Shown: in pieces, positions 29,069-38,778 of the stretch
Layout of the letters: every line of letters starts with the position of its first letter
How positions within the stretch are numbered: position 1 is the first letter of the stretch
Position numbers and translations under genes: made by a program
Notes under the pieces: model-generated
What the model saw: the letters and a program-made list of their open reading frames with translations, nothing else
Database searches by the model: none
Told to the model about the DNA's origin: nothing
NCBI RefSeq assembly: GCF_001512305.1
Contig: NZ_LNUT01000004.1
Span: 977,757-1,041,756 of the forward strand
DNA from: Arthrobacter sp. EPSL27
Lineage (GTDB): Bacteria > Actinomycetota > Actinomycetes > Actinomycetales > Micrococcaceae
Length of the DNA stretch: 64,000 nucleotides
Reading direction: 5' to 3'

Positions 29069-30117
29069 AACTCGACACGCAAACTCTGGGTGAAAGGCGA
29101 CCCCTTCCCTTGCGCTCGACGTCGAAAACCCCAGCTGGTTCTCTTTGGACAGGATCGAGACGGGTAGGCCCATTTATCGTCGCAATCGTGATTGCAGTGA
29201 TGATTCTCCTTTGGGCCGGGTCGAACAACTACCGGCTCTCGACCGTAATCCTTGCCGTGTCCTATTCCCTCATCGCTTTGGGAATGTACATACCAGTTGC
29301 ATGGGCAAACTCCCTTTCACTCGCTTACGGCGCATATGGTGCAATAGGCGCCTACAGTGTTGCGGTCATCGCCAAGACCTTCGGATTGCCGGTGTGGCTC
29401 GGCTGGATAGTCGGCTCGCTCCTTGCCGCGGCGATCGCCGTTATTCTCGCCCTGGCTACCGCGCGATTACTGGGATTTCATCTTGTCGCGGCCACGTTGC
29501 TGTTCGCGTTCGCGTTCCAGACCTGGCTGGGTCACAACCCGGCTCTTGGTCAGGCCAATGGTTTGGTTGGGGTACCCGGTTTATCCCTGTTCGGGTGGGT
29601 GCCGTCCGCGCAGGTCCTTGTGACTGCGGGCGTCGCACTGGTCTTGCTTATTGCCGTCGCCATGGACCGGGCCAAGTTCAGCCGGTGGGGGATCATAGTT
29701 CGATCAATCGGTGAAGCTCCTCTCGTTGTCTCGACTAGTGGCATTTCCGTCCCCCAAATGACGATCGTGGTGCTGGCCATTGGAGCGGGTGTCGCTGCCC
29801 TCGGAGGGTCGTTCTTCGTGACGTCGGTCGGCGGAATTACTCCGGAAACTTTCAATTTGAACGTGGTATTCCTCGCGCTGTTTATGCCACTTCTCGGTGG
29901 ACTCGGCACGGCATGGGGCGCTGTTGTGGGGGCGGCGCTCACTGTTTTCCTTACCGTTCAGTGGAAGGTCTTCTCCGCTGCGGGCGGTCTCTTGGTGCTG
30001 AGCATCGCGGTCCTAGTCGTCCTGCTTACTGTTCCCGGAGGAATGCTTGGCTTGCTCTCCCAAGCCGGATCTAAGGTCAGCCGTTTATGGACGGCGAGGG
30101 GAGGCGTCAATGAGTGA
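29065..30117 (+). CDS. ABC transporter permease, LivM type
   Basis: 350 aa from the ATG overlapping the upstream stop; longer frames upstream lie inside livH. A basic N-terminal tail of about 35 residues precedes eight or nine membrane helices. The coupling loop is near VRSIGEAPLVVSTSGISVPQ. The family glycine-rich stretch LPLLGGLGTAWGAVVGA (as FMPLLGGLGTAWG) is present near residue 280. It pairs with LivH. Confidence 0.9.
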   Translation: MKLDTQTLGERRPLPLRSTSKTPAGSLWTGSRRVGPFIVAIVIAVMILLWAGSNNYRLSTVILAVSYSLIALGMYIPVAWANSLSLAYGAYGAIGAYSVAVIAKTFGLPVWLGWIVGSLLAAAIAVILALATARLLGFHLVAATLLFAFAFQTWLGHNPALGQANGLVGVPGLSLFGWVPSAQVLVTAGVALVLLIAVAMDRAKFSRWGIIVRSIGEAPLVVSTSGISVPQMTIVVLAIGAGVAALGGSFFVTSVGGITPETFNLNVVFLALFMPLLGGLGTAWGAVVGAALTVFLTVQWKVFSAAGGLLVLSIAVLVVLLTVPGGMLGLLSQAGSKVSRLWTARGGVNE

Positions 30118-30886
30118 TAGCGCGCTGATGGTCGCCACGAACGTAAGCAAGAGCTACGGCGGAGTGCGTGCGGTGAACGGTGTCGACCTCACCCTTCGTT
30201 CCGGTGAAATCGTTGGGCTGATTGGGCCCAATGGCGCAGGAAAAACGACACTCGTCGATCTCATTTCAGGCACACAAAATGCAGATGGAGGAACTCTCAC
30301 TCTCAATGGGCGCCAGGTTGCCGCCACGCCATTCCAACGGGCTAGGGCAGGCTTCGGACGAACATTCCAGCATCCCCAGGTCGCTCCAAATCTCACGGTC
30401 CGGGAGAATCTCCTCGTCGGTCGCGCTGCCCAAGCAAGTTTCAGTATGCGGGAGATGGCCTGGGGGTTTGTTCGTGGTGTCGCAACACCGGTGCGCGCTG
30501 ACGATTTTGATGCCATTGATGAGCTTGCTGATGAAGTTAGGCTCAATCGTCTCGACCGCAGAGGAAAGGATCTAACCCTTGGGGAACAGCGCCTTGTAGA
30601 AGTGGCACGAGCGCTCGGTCAACGTCCGAAGGTCCTGCTCCTCGACGAGCCGTTCGCGGGTGCAGACACAAACGGGATTGACGGAATCGTCGATGTCGTT
30701 CTGATTGCGCAGCGGCGAGGTTGCGGAATCATTATCGTGGATCACAACGTGGACCTCGTCGCGTCACTCGTAAATCGAATCGTACTTCTCTCCCAAGGCG
30801 CTGTTGCTTTCGATGGGAATCCAGAAGAGTGCATGAAGTCCCCCGAGATGAATCGGGTTTACTTCGGTGCGGAGGTGGCGAAATGA
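30110..30886 (+). CDS. ABC transporter ATP-binding protein, LivG type
   Basis: 258 aa, start at the ATG 30110, overlapping livM by 8 bp. Walker A is GPNGAGKT (39-46) and Walker B is VLLLDEPFAG. The ABC signature is replaced by LTLGEQRLVEV rather than LSGGQ, a known LivG variation. The C-terminus is the LivG/BraF ECMKSPEMNRVYFGAE-like end. Confidence 0.93.
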   Translation: MSDSALMVATNVSKSYGGVRAVNGVDLTLRSGEIVGLIGPNGAGKTTLVDLISGTQNADGGTLTLNGRQVAATPFQRARAGFGRTFQHPQVAPNLTVRENLLVGRAAQASFSMREMAWGFVRGVATPVRADDFDAIDELADEVRLNRLDRRGKDLTLGEQRLVEVARALGQRPKVLLLDEPFAGADTNGIDGIVDVVLIAQRRGCGIIIVDHNVDLVASLVNRIVLLSQGAVAFDGNPEECMKSPEMNRVYFGAEVAK

Positions 30887-31644
30887 CGAATAACTCATTG
30901 GAGGTCTTGGGCCTTTCTATTCGGTACGGTAAAGCCCAGGCGGTATCAGGGGTGTCGCTGACGCTTCCTGCTGGGATGGTCACTGCGATAACCGGGCCGA
31001 ACGGCGCAGGGAAAAGCACACTGTTGCTTGCTCTCCGGGGAACGGTCGAGTCCACCGGAATCATCCGAATTGGAGGTCAGGATGCCCGGGACTTTTCGAT
31101 GCGTGAGCGGGCCAAGGCTATCGCGATCGTGCCGCAGGGTCGGCAGCTGTTCCCCAGGATGACGGTCCGCGAGAACCTTCAGGTCATGGCCAGCCTGCTC
31201 CGTCTGCCGCGAGGGAAGGTGGACGAGGCAATGGATCGCTTTCCCGTCCTTCGAACGCGTTCGAAAAGTCTTGCAGGTGTGCTGAGCGGAGGCGAACAGC
31301 AGATGCTCGCAGTTGCGCGTGCACTGATGGCAGAGCCAGCCTTCCTTCTACTGGATGAACCGATGACCGGTCTCGCGCCGCTGATTGTTCAATCGATAAA
31401 TGAAACGATTAGGGATCTTGCGGCGGGAGGGGTGGGCGTCGTCATCGCCGAACCGGCGGTGCGAGCACTGGGAGATGTGGTTCAGCAAGGCCACGTGCTG
31501 ATCCGGGGTAGCGTCGCTGCCTCGGCAAATAGCCTCGTCGAGCTCGAGCGGGCATACAAGTCGGCGATGGGAGTGGAAGAGCGAATTCTCGAGGAGCACC
31601 TGGCCCTCGCGGACACGTCCCGACTGGGCGACACGCGGAGTTGA
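30883..31644 (+). CDS. ABC transporter ATP-binding protein, LivF type
   Basis: 253 aa, coupled to LivG through ATGA. Walker A is GPNGAGKS (38-45), the canonical signature VLSGGEQQML lies near residue 130, and Walker B is FLLLDEPMTG. It completes the K-H-M-G-F importer. The C-terminal 25 residues (from EERILEEHLALADTS) exceed the usual LivF end. Confidence 0.93.
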   Translation: MTNNSLEVLGLSIRYGKAQAVSGVSLTLPAGMVTAITGPNGAGKSTLLLALRGTVESTGIIRIGGQDARDFSMRERAKAIAIVPQGRQLFPRMTVRENLQVMASLLRLPRGKVDEAMDRFPVLRTRSKSLAGVLSGGEQQMLAVARALMAEPAFLLLDEPMTGLAPLIVQSINETIRDLAAGGVGVVIAEPAVRALGDVVQQGHVLIRGSVAASANSLVELERAYKSAMGVEERILEEHLALADTSRLGDTRS

Positions 31645-32255
31645 GCGCCTGTTCACAATCGCCGTGAAGGACCAGGGCCGTTTATCGACGGAAAACGCAC
31701 CCGCGATGAGGCGTGGTCCGGTTATCAATGCCGATCAAGGCCAGCCGCTGGATAGGGAGGCCACCCGATAAGGTTCCCGCCCAGTATTTCTTGAATACCA
31801 GGCGAGACCTGTATGCCCGCTTTTCTGGTTTCCTAACTCAAGCTACCCCGCCGCAACCAGCCAGCATCTCTTCTCAAGCGACAATTAGCATCGTGCCGTC
31901 CAACGGGATGCTGTTCCATTTTTGATTCAGAAGAGGTAAGCTTGTTTGCAGGCGAAGGAGCGGGATTAGCCAATCTCTTCCGGAACTGATGGCTACAGCC
32001 GGTCAAGTGCCGTCCTAAAAAGGCCCTATCGCGGGACTTGTGAACGCGGGGAATAGCGCTTACCGGCTTGCAAGGGGTCTAGATGGGCAGAAGAAGGTCG
32101 TTGTGGACCTAGCGCAGGATTTGCCGCGCAGCAGGTTCCACTAACCATCTGGATTTCGACGGAGGTTGGTGTAGGAGCCGGATGAGGTTGCTTCCGTTTT
32201 CATCCTCCGTTTTCCGGGGCAGCGGCGGCCTTAATTCCAAGTAGGAGATCAGGAA
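31645..32255. other. Gene-free stretch, 611 bases
   Basis: No convincing gene; a 70-codon frame at 31713-31925 lacks a ribosome site and family resemblance. The promoter for the ACT-Mrp-Etf operon should lie near the right end. Confidence 0.5.
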
Positions 32256-32597
32256 ATGAGTCAGGAACGGCGCATTGTCATAGCGGTGACGCTCAGGGAG
32301 AGTCGAGACCATGCCCAACTTTCTCGATTGGCTTCGATTTTCGGCCGCCGGGGTCTGGACGTGCTCGAAGCGGAGCTTTCCAGAATCTCACAGGGAAGCA
32401 GACTTTTCACTGCTACGGTCATGGCGTCCCCTCGCCGCGCCAATACTTTGCTTCAAAGCTTCCTAGGACTGGTAGACGTCGTTAGCGCTGAATTGCTCGA
32501 TCATGGAGGTTCGGGGGCTGTGACGGCCCCGGAGGAATTGACAGCAGGAAGGGTGGCACATGTGCCACCGCTGCGCAGTGAGAAGGACAATTCTTGA
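32256..32597 (+). CDS. Small ACT-domain protein resembling acetolactate-synthase small subunit
   Basis: 113 aa, start at the ATG 32256 after GTAGGAGATC. Residues 8-75 follow the ACT pattern: a first strand (IVIAVTLRES), then LASIFGRRGLDVLEAEL, close to the FxRRGFNI motif of IlvN, and LLQSFLGLVDVVSAELLDH at the second strand pair. No catalytic acetolactate synthase gene is near. A free ACT domain usually senses a small ligand; here it opens an operon of Mrp, EtfBA and cytochrome b. Its one-base overlap with mrp (TGATG) shows coupling. Confidence 0.7.
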   Translation: MSQERRIVIAVTLRESRDHAQLSRLASIFGRRGLDVLEAELSRISQGSRLFTATVMASPRRANTLLQSFLGLVDVVSAELLDHGGSGAVTAPEELTAGRVAHVPPLRSEKDNS

Positions 32598-33739
32598 TGC
32601 CGCATGATCACCAAACCCTGACCGAAGCGATACACCGGGCGCTGGGCGAAGTTATAGATCCCGAGCTTCGTCGTCCAATCACCGAGCTGGGTATGCTGAG
32701 GGACTTTTCCGTTGACACCGATGGACATGTCACTGTGGAAGTACTACTGACTGTCGCTGCTTGTCCGATGCGCGGGGTCATAAGCTCAGACGTTAAGGCA
32801 GCCCTGGCACCCATTCGTGGAGTGTCGAAGGTTTCGGTGGTGTTGGACGTAATGACTACCGAACAACGAACGGCACTGAAGGAACAGCTCAAGGGAAGTA
32901 AAGGGCGAGTCATACCATTTAATGACCCGTCCTCGCTGACTCGAATCTATGCTGTAACCAGCGGCAAAGGTGGGGTCGGAAAGTCCAGCCTAACCGCAAA
33001 CCTCGCGTCGGCAATGGCAGCTAAGGGTCTTCGGGTGGGCATCGTAGACGCTGACGTCTACGGCTTTTCCATCCCTGGATTGATGGGGATTGATCAGGCG
33101 CCTACCCGTATGGATGACATGATTCTGCCGCCTGTAGCTTTTGGGGTCAAAGTAATCTCCACCGGAATGTTTATCAGCGGGAATAAACCGGTGGTGTGGC
33201 GCGGTCCCATGCTGCACCGTGCTTTGGAGCAGTTCCTGAGGGACGTGTATTTCGGGGATTTAGATGTTCTGTTTATAGACCTGCCACCTGGTACCGGCGA
33301 CATTGCTATATCGATCTCTCAATTGCTCCCTCAAGCTCGCATTCTGGTGGTCACTACACCTCAGAGCGCGGCCGCCGAGGTTGCCGAACGTTCCGGCCTC
33401 ATCGCGGCGCAGACCGGACAGCTAATCGCCGGTGTCATAGAGAACATGTCCTGGCTCGAATTGGAAGACGGTAGACGCATGGAACTCTTTGGTTCTGGTG
33501 GCGGTGCAACCACCGCGGAGCGGTTGAGTAGTGAGCTTGGCGAAGATGTAGCGCTGCTGGGCACTGTTCCTCTCGAACCGCTTCTGCGGGAAGGCGGCGA
33601 TAGGGGGCGTCCGCTCGTGACGGCGGACGGTGCGGCCGGAGCGTCCCCGGCCGCGAAAGCGTTGAGGGATCTCGCCGCCGCCCTAGCCTCTCGCCCCTTG
33701 GGCTTGGCAAGGCGCCCCTTGGGTATCAGCCCGGCATAA
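32597..33739 (+). CDS. mrp: Mrp/NBP35-family iron-sulphur cluster carrier ATPase
   Basis: 380 aa. An N-terminal MIP18/DUF59 domain (about 10-95, VIDPELRRPITELGML) is joined to a deviant-Walker ATPase with GKGGVGKSS near residue 120, DADVYGFSIPGLMG, and DLPPGTGD near 232. The C-terminal CPxC found in many Mrp proteins is absent (ENMSWLELEDGRRM), as is usual in actinobacterial members. It may load clusters onto ferredoxins or dehydrogenases of the pathway. Confidence 0.9.
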   Translation: MPHDHQTLTEAIHRALGEVIDPELRRPITELGMLRDFSVDTDGHVTVEVLLTVAACPMRGVISSDVKAALAPIRGVSKVSVVLDVMTTEQRTALKEQLKGSKGRVIPFNDPSSLTRIYAVTSGKGGVGKSSLTANLASAMAAKGLRVGIVDADVYGFSIPGLMGIDQAPTRMDDMILPPVAFGVKVISTGMFISGNKPVVWRGPMLHRALEQFLRDVYFGDLDVLFIDLPPGTGDIAISISQLLPQARILVVTTPQSAAAEVAERSGLIAAQTGQLIAGVIENMSWLELEDGRRMELFGSGGGATTAERLSSELGEDVALLGTVPLEPLLREGGDRGRPLVTADGAAGASPAAKALRDLAAALASRPLGLARRPLGISPA

Positions 33740-33782
33740 GTAACTTGACATGAAGTCATTAAAACCAGCAGGAGGAAACACC

Positions 33783-34553
33783 ATGAAGATCGTCGTACTC
33801 GTCAAGCAGGTCCCGGATACCTACGAGGACCGGAAGATCGACCTATCCAGCGGGTTGCTGGACCGAGATGCTAGCGATATCGTGCCCGACGAGATCAATG
33901 AGCGTGCACTGGAGTCCGCGCTGCGCTACAAGGACGGCCAGAAGGCCACTGAGATCGTTGTACTGACGATGGGTCCGGACTCGGCAACCAAGACATTGCG
34001 CAAGATGCTCTCGATGGGGGCCGATTCGGCCATCCACATTGTGGACGACGCCTTAGCCGCCTCGGACATGGTGCAGACTGCACGGGTGCTAGCCGCCGCG
34101 ATCCAGCGGGGGGGCTTCGACCTGGTCCTGGCCGGCAACGAGTCCACGGACGGGCGCGGCGGAGTGGTCCCCGCGATGGTGGCTGAGATCCTGGGCCTTC
34201 CCCTACTGCCCTCTCTGGACGCCCTGGAGTTGGAGGCGGGATCCGTATCCGGCACCTGCTCCATCGACGGCGGTTCTCTTTCCGTGCGTGCGCCGCTGCC
34301 AGCGGTCGTGTCCGTTACCGAACGCTCCGCGGAGGCCCGTTTCCCTAACTTTAAGGGCATCATGATGGCCAAGCGTAAACCCGTGGAGACGATGGACCGG
34401 GCCTCGCTGGACCTAGGTACCGCCGCTGTTGCCGCATCGGTCGTGGGATCCGCCACCAAGCGTCCTGCGCGTGCCGCCGGCACCAAGATCATCGACGATG
34501 GGACCGCCGCCCAGGAACTCGCCGGTTTCCTCGCCTCGAACCGCCTCATCTGA
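33783..34553 (+). CDS. etfB: Electron transfer flavoprotein beta subunit
   Basis: 256 aa starting MKIVVLVKQVPDTY after an ideal AGGAGG. The AMP/FAD-supporting segments are ERALESALR and DLVLAGNESTDG (about 120-131), with the PFPALE-like recognition region. It accepts electrons from acyl-CoA dehydrogenases such as that at 5973. It is 30 bp upstream of etfA. Confidence 0.95.
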   Translation: MKIVVLVKQVPDTYEDRKIDLSSGLLDRDASDIVPDEINERALESALRYKDGQKATEIVVLTMGPDSATKTLRKMLSMGADSAIHIVDDALAASDMVQTARVLAAAIQRGGFDLVLAGNESTDGRGGVVPAMVAEILGLPLLPSLDALELEAGSVSGTCSIDGGSLSVRAPLPAVVSVTERSAEARFPNFKGIMMAKRKPVETMDRASLDLGTAAVAASVVGSATKRPARAAGTKIIDDGTAAQELAGFLASNRLI

Positions 34554-34583
34554 CCCGCCTGATATCCCAACGGAGAAACCGAC

Positions 34584-35567
34584 ATGGCAAACATTCTTGT
34601 ACTCATCGAAACCTCGTCCACCGGCGGCATCAAGGCCTCCGCGCCCGGCCTAATCGGGGCGGCCGCCCAGCTGGGCACCCCTGTCGCAGTCGTGGCTGCA
34701 GCCCCCGGGACCGGGGCCGCAGTTGCTGGCGAGCTGGGCCGGCTCGGTGCTGCGCATGTCTACGTCGCCGAGGGCGAGGACGCGGGCCGTATCCTGGCCC
34801 AGCCCCAACTCGTGGCACTCACCGCGGCGGTCAGCGCCTACGCACCGGCCGCGGTGCTGATCTCCAACTCCACCGAATCCCGTGAGGTCGCTGGCCGGCT
34901 GGCCATACGCACCGGCGGGGCCGTCGCCGCCGACGCTGTGAATGTCCGGTCCGAGGACGGGCGGATCGTCGCTGTCCACTCGGTTTTCGGCGGCGATTAC
35001 ACCACTGAATCCTGGGTCCGGGACGGCCTGACGATCATTACCATCCGGCCCGGTTCCATCCAGGAACGGGCTGCAGCCGCCACCGCCGAGCTCACTGTGG
35101 CCCCGCTCGCCGCCGCCGACTTCCCGGCGGCCATCATTGAACAGGTCCACGAAGCCGGAGCCGACACTGGCCGGCCCGCCCTTCGCGGTGCAACGAAGGT
35201 CGTCTCCGGCGGGCGCGGGCTCGGTTCGAAGGACAACTTCGTGCTCGTGGAACAGCTGGCCGACGCACTGGGGGCAGCAGTTGGCGCCTCCCGTGCCGCC
35301 GTTGATGCCGGGTACGTCCCGCAGTCCTACCAGGTCGGCCAGACCGGTGTAGCGGTTTCCCCGCAGCTCTACGTTGCCCTCGGCATTTCCGGGGCCATCC
35401 AGCACAGGGCTGGCATGCAGACTTCCAAAACTATTGTCGCCATCAACAAGGACGAGGATTCGCCAATCTTCGAGGTCGCCGACTTCGGAATTGTCGGCGA
35501 CGTCTTCACCGTCGTCCCCCAGCTGATCGAGGCCATTAATGCCCACCAGCTGACGGCGGCACACTAG
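34584..35567 (+). CDS. etfA: Electron transfer flavoprotein alpha subunit
   Basis: 327 aa. The C-terminal FAD-binding signature is visible: [29 protein letters not shown] (about 208-236, only partly quoted by motif [11 protein letters not shown]), then [29 protein letters not shown] and [11 protein letters not shown] good ribosome site (CGGAGAAACC) precedes the ATG. The dimer passes electrons onward; the cytochrome b gene 29 bp downstream suggests the membrane route. Confidence 0.95.
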   Translation: MANILVLIETSSTGGIKASAPGLIGAAAQLGTPVAVVAAAPGTGAAVAGELGRLGAAHVYVAEGEDAGRILAQPQLVALTAAVSAYAPAAVLISNSTESREVAGRLAIRTGGAVAADAVNVRSEDGRIVAVHSVFGGDYTTESWVRDGLTIITIRPGSIQERAAAATAELTVAPLAAADFPAAIIEQVHEAGADTGRPALRGATKVVSGGRGLGSKDNFVLVEQLADALGAAVGASRAAVDAGYVPQSYQVGQTGVAVSPQLYVALGISGAIQHRAGMQTSKTIVAINKDEDSPIFEVADFGIVGDVFTVVPQLIEAINAHQLTAAH

Positions 35568-35596
35568 TCCGGAGCACGGGAAGGAAACGCGGAGTC

Positions 35597-36550
35597 ATGT
35601 CCATTCCAACAAAGCAGTCTGCATCCACGCGGAAGGCAAAGCGCAGACCCGTACCGTCCTGGGTGAAGGCTGCCGCGGCTGTGGCGGCCGCGGCGGTGCT
35701 GCTGCTCGCGGTGTTCATGCTGGCCCGGTGGCTGCGGACCCTTCCGGCCGTGGAATCGTTCCTGCTACAGTATCCAGGCCATACCGAGCTGCCGGAGACC
35801 GCGCCTACGGGCCTTCCTGGGTGGCTGGGCTGGCAGCACTTTTTGAACGCATTCTTCATGGTCCTGATCATCCGCACTGGGTGGCAGGTACGCACCACTG
35901 CGCGGCCCAAAGCGTACTGGACCCGCAACAACAAGGGCCTGGTACGGACGAAGAACCCGCCGAAAAAGATCAGCCTCGACCTGTGGCTCCACCAGAGCCT
36001 TGACGCGCTGTGGGTGATCAACGGCATCGTGTTCATCGTGCTTCTGGTCGCCACCGGTCAGTGGATGCGGATCGTGCCAACGGGCTGGGATGTGTTGCCC
36101 AATGCCCTCTCCACCGCGCTGCAGTATGCGTCCTTCAACTGGCCCACGGAGAACGGCTGGGTGAACTACAACAGCCTTCAGGTTTTGGCCTACTTCGCCA
36201 CGGTGTTCATCGCCGCACCGCTGGCCATCATCACCGGACTGCGAATGTCCGGGGCCTGGCCGCAGAATGCGCAGAAGCTGAATCGGCTATACCCGGTCGA
36301 GGTTGCCCGGGCGGTCCACGTGCCGGTCATGGTTTACTTCGTACTTTTCATCATCACCCACGTCGCCCTGGTGCTGCTCACCGGAGCGCAGAGGAACCTA
36401 AACCACATGTACGCCTCCCGGGACGACGCCAGCTGGGTTGGCTTTTGGATCTTCATCGGCTCACTCGCAGTTTTGGCCGCCGCCTGGTTCCTGTCCCGCC
36501 CGCTCTTCCTGCGGCCCATCGCATCGCTCATGGGCAAGGTCTCCCGCTAG
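35597..36550 (+). CDS. Cytochrome b/b6-domain membrane protein
   Basis: 317 aa with a basic N-terminus and about six membrane helices (near 25-46, 80-95, 136-153, 193-215, 243-264, 281-305). His81, His132, His241 and His255 lie at helix ends in pairs suited to two b-type hemes, as in cytochrome b561 and formate-dehydrogenase gamma subunits. Directly after etfBA it may be a membrane electron acceptor in place of a classical ETF:quinone oxidoreductase, which is not in the window. That role is inference. Confidence 0.75.
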   Translation: MSIPTKQSASTRKAKRRPVPSWVKAAAAVAAAAVLLLAVFMLARWLRTLPAVESFLLQYPGHTELPETAPTGLPGWLGWQHFLNAFFMVLIIRTGWQVRTTARPKAYWTRNNKGLVRTKNPPKKISLDLWLHQSLDALWVINGIVFIVLLVATGQWMRIVPTGWDVLPNALSTALQYASFNWPTENGWVNYNSLQVLAYFATVFIAAPLAIITGLRMSGAWPQNAQKLNRLYPVEVARAVHVPVMVYFVLFIITHVALVLLTGAQRNLNHMYASRDDASWVGFWIFIGSLAVLAAAWFLSRPLFLRPIASLMGKVSR

Positions 36551-36728
36551 GGAGGATGCGAACTCACCGAGGACCAGCAGGTGCTTGTCATGCAATCCCA
36601 CGTACTTCGATGCGAACCGGCAAAACGGGACGAAACCATGTCCTTCGCCTGACCTCCCAACTCAGCTGTGCTAGCGCCTACACAGGCACCCCGCCATCGG
36701 GCAGACTAGCCAGGGATGATTTTTGGAG

Positions 36729-36744
36729 AGCTGGCATGCCAGCT
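36729..36744. repeat. Perfect 16-bp palindrome
   Basis: AGCTGGCATGCCAGCT has no spacer. It lies 180 bases after the cytochrome b gene and could be an operator or a terminator remnant. Confidence 0.6.
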
Positions 36745-36955
36745 TCCGATCGTCGATACATCGTTTTTCAACAACATGGTGATGGACGTGGGCCCATCCA
36801 AACTACGACGGGCCAAGTGGGCCGGCTGCCCCTGCCATAGCTGGCCCACCATCGTCCTCCCGCGAGCTCCGGATCCACAGGTCGGATCATGCTTCCAGAT
36901 ATGGGCATACCTCAGTTTCGGAGGGATAAATTTGATACCGACCTATGGAACGGCG

Positions 36956-36970
36956 TGCCACATAATGGTA
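36956..36970 (+). promoter_or_regulatory. Shared operator-like dyad, site D (TGCC-N7-GGTA)
   Basis: TGCCACATAATGGTA is preceded by GGAACGGCG, which closely matches site B (GGAACGCCG) and site F (ACGGCG). It is 360 bases upstream of the SDR start at 37330, farther than at other sites, so a long leader or an unseen promoter is implied. Confidence 0.55.
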
Positions 36971-37134
36971 TGTTTTCTACACACGTCAGTGGATGAAACG
37001 CATTCGACTCGATCCGCTCCAAGCTTGTTGGGGCCTCCTGGGTTGGGGATAACCGGTGACAATAAAGCCGGATGTCCACCCGCAGGGCGGAGGTAGGCTC
37101 CTTCCTTGCCGTGGATACGCTCTCATCCAGTTTC

Positions 37135-37158
37135 GTGGCTAGATATGTGGCTAGATAT
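37135..37158 (+). repeat. 12-bp tandem duplication
   Basis: GTGGCTAGATAT occurs twice without a gap in the leader region of the SDR at 37330. Confidence 0.85.
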
Positions 37159-37329
37159 ACAGTCGGCTTTCGCCTCGCATAGCAGGCCGGCGATGGCCAC
37201 ACGGCTGGCGTGATAACCGGGCAGGACCTCGAATTCGTCGAGCTCGCCGCAGAGTTCGAGCCGCTTCGCCTATAGCACCGCCGGTTGACGACTCCACTTC
37301 ATTTTCACCAGACAGATTGGATAGAAAAA

Positions 37330-38166
37330 ATGACATATCAGCCACTCAAGGATCGCGTCGCTGTCGTGACAGGAGCGAGCCGCCAGGGGGGAATCGGACG
37401 TGCCATTGTCAAGCACCTCGCCGCTCTCGGTGCGAAGGTCGTCGTTTCGGATGTAGGACGCCCGCTCACAGTTGATCGTGATTACCCGGTTGCGTCGACT
37501 GAAGCCCTCCAGGAGACCGTCGAGGAGTTGGAGAGTCTCGGCCACGAGGCACTTGGTGTTCGCTGTGACATCACCAAGCCGGACGAGCTCAAGGCCCTCG
37601 TGGATGCGACAGTCCAGAAGTTCGGGCGACTCGATATCTGGGTCAACAATGCAGGTGTCGCGGTAAGTGGCATTGAGCTAGTAGACGTGCCTGAAAAGGA
37701 TATCGACCTCACGGTCGGGGTCAATGTGAAGGGAACCTACCTTGGCGTACAGGCAGCGGCCAGGCAGTTTATTTCTCAAGGGGACGGCGGACGCATCATC
37801 AATGTAGCGAGCCAGGCGGGTAAGGTCGGTTTCCCGCTCCTATCAATTTATTCAGCCTCGAAATTTGCCGTTATCGGTATAACGCAGTCCGCAGCTGCAG
37901 AGCTCGGCAAGCATGGCATCAACGTCAACGCCGTGTGTCCCGGCACCGTTGACACTGAACTCTCCTCTGTTGCTTGGGCGGCCAACGCCAAGCAGGCGGG
38001 CGTCGATGTCGATGTCCTGCGGGCACAGACGAACGCAACTATCCCGCTCGGGCGCTTCCAAACGCCCAGCGACGTCGCCGATCTCGTCGGTTTCCTGGCA
38101 TCCGACGAGAGCGGTTACATCACCGGTGAGTCCATCAACACCACCGGCGGCCAAACGATGGTGTGA
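37330..38166 (+). CDS. SDR-family oxidoreductase
   Basis: 278 aa from the ATG at 37330; the longer frame begins at a TTG without support. The cofactor loop is TGASRQGGIG near residue 14, with NNAG, the catalytic Ser in NVASQAGKVG, and YSASK. The C-terminus GYITGESINTTGGQTMV is complete. The length and the insert after beta-2 suggest a cyclohexanol/diol-type dehydrogenase, though this is weak. It stands alone with its own terminator; operator D lies upstream. A role in oxidising a ring alcohol is inferred. Confidence 0.9.
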   Translation: MTYQPLKDRVAVVTGASRQGGIGRAIVKHLAALGAKVVVSDVGRPLTVDRDYPVASTEALQETVEELESLGHEALGVRCDITKPDELKALVDATVQKFGRLDIWVNNAGVAVSGIELVDVPEKDIDLTVGVNVKGTYLGVQAAARQFISQGDGGRIINVASQAGKVGFPLLSIYSASKFAVIGITQSAAAELGKHGINVNAVCPGTVDTELSSVAWAANAKQAGVDVDVLRAQTNATIPLGRFQTPSDVADLVGFLASDESGYITGESINTTGGQTMV

Positions 38167-38212
38167 CTGGCGCTTCCAACTAACACATAGTGCTCGTCCG
38201 CCAGGGCGTGGC

Positions 38213-38247
38213 GAAGCGGTCCCGGGCCTAGAGCTTGGGACCGCTTC
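38213..38247 (+). terminator. Rho-independent terminator after the SDR
   Basis: Perfect 11-bp stem GAAGCGGTCCC (38213-38223) and GGGACCGCTTC (38237-38247), followed by CTCTTTA. The remaining DNA to 38778 has no recognisable gene. Confidence 0.8.
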
Positions 38248-38778
38248 CTCTTTATGCGCTGCCGGGTTTACATGGCGGGTGACAGCACCGCCAGATCTCG
38301 GTAGAGGTACCGGATGGGTGCGACTTATCTGCAGCCACAGGGCCAGATTAGCTGCTCTGCTGAGGGGTTCAAGGGCAATGACGCCGCCGGCTGGAGAATA
38401 ACCCAGCGTGAACTTGGATGGCAAACAGCAGCCCGGGTTTCTCGACGATGATGTGGGGGGAATAGCGCTCTAATCGGCTCCCTCCCAGGCATGATTTCGG
38501 CAATTTTCCGGGTCAACACGTGGATGCTCACCAGCAAAGTTTAGGGCGCGCCGAAGGCAGAATAGTATCGACCCTGCCCTGAACTCCCTGAGTTCCGGGT
38601 ATGCCTCCCGTTATATGCACATACGTGGAGCCGGTGGTCGAGAATAATCAGTTGTTGCTCCCTCTGATGAAACCACCTGAGGGGCACTGAAGGACGCAGA
38701 AGGCCTGGTGGCGGGACTCGGACCGTAGAGGTCCGAACAGTGGATTCCTGGGCCCGAATTCAGTCTCCGGACTGCACC

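Larger units (their letters stand above)
36551..37329. other. Gene-free stretch with repeats, 779 bases
   Basis: No credible gene on either strand. It holds a 16-bp palindrome (36729-36744), operator site D (36956-36970) and a 12-bp tandem duplication (37135-37158), so it seems to be a long regulatory or rearranged region. Confidence 0.5.

Noticed and set aside
31713..31925. 70-codon frame after the Liv operon
   Set aside because: No ribosome site, no family and unusual composition; not called as a gene.
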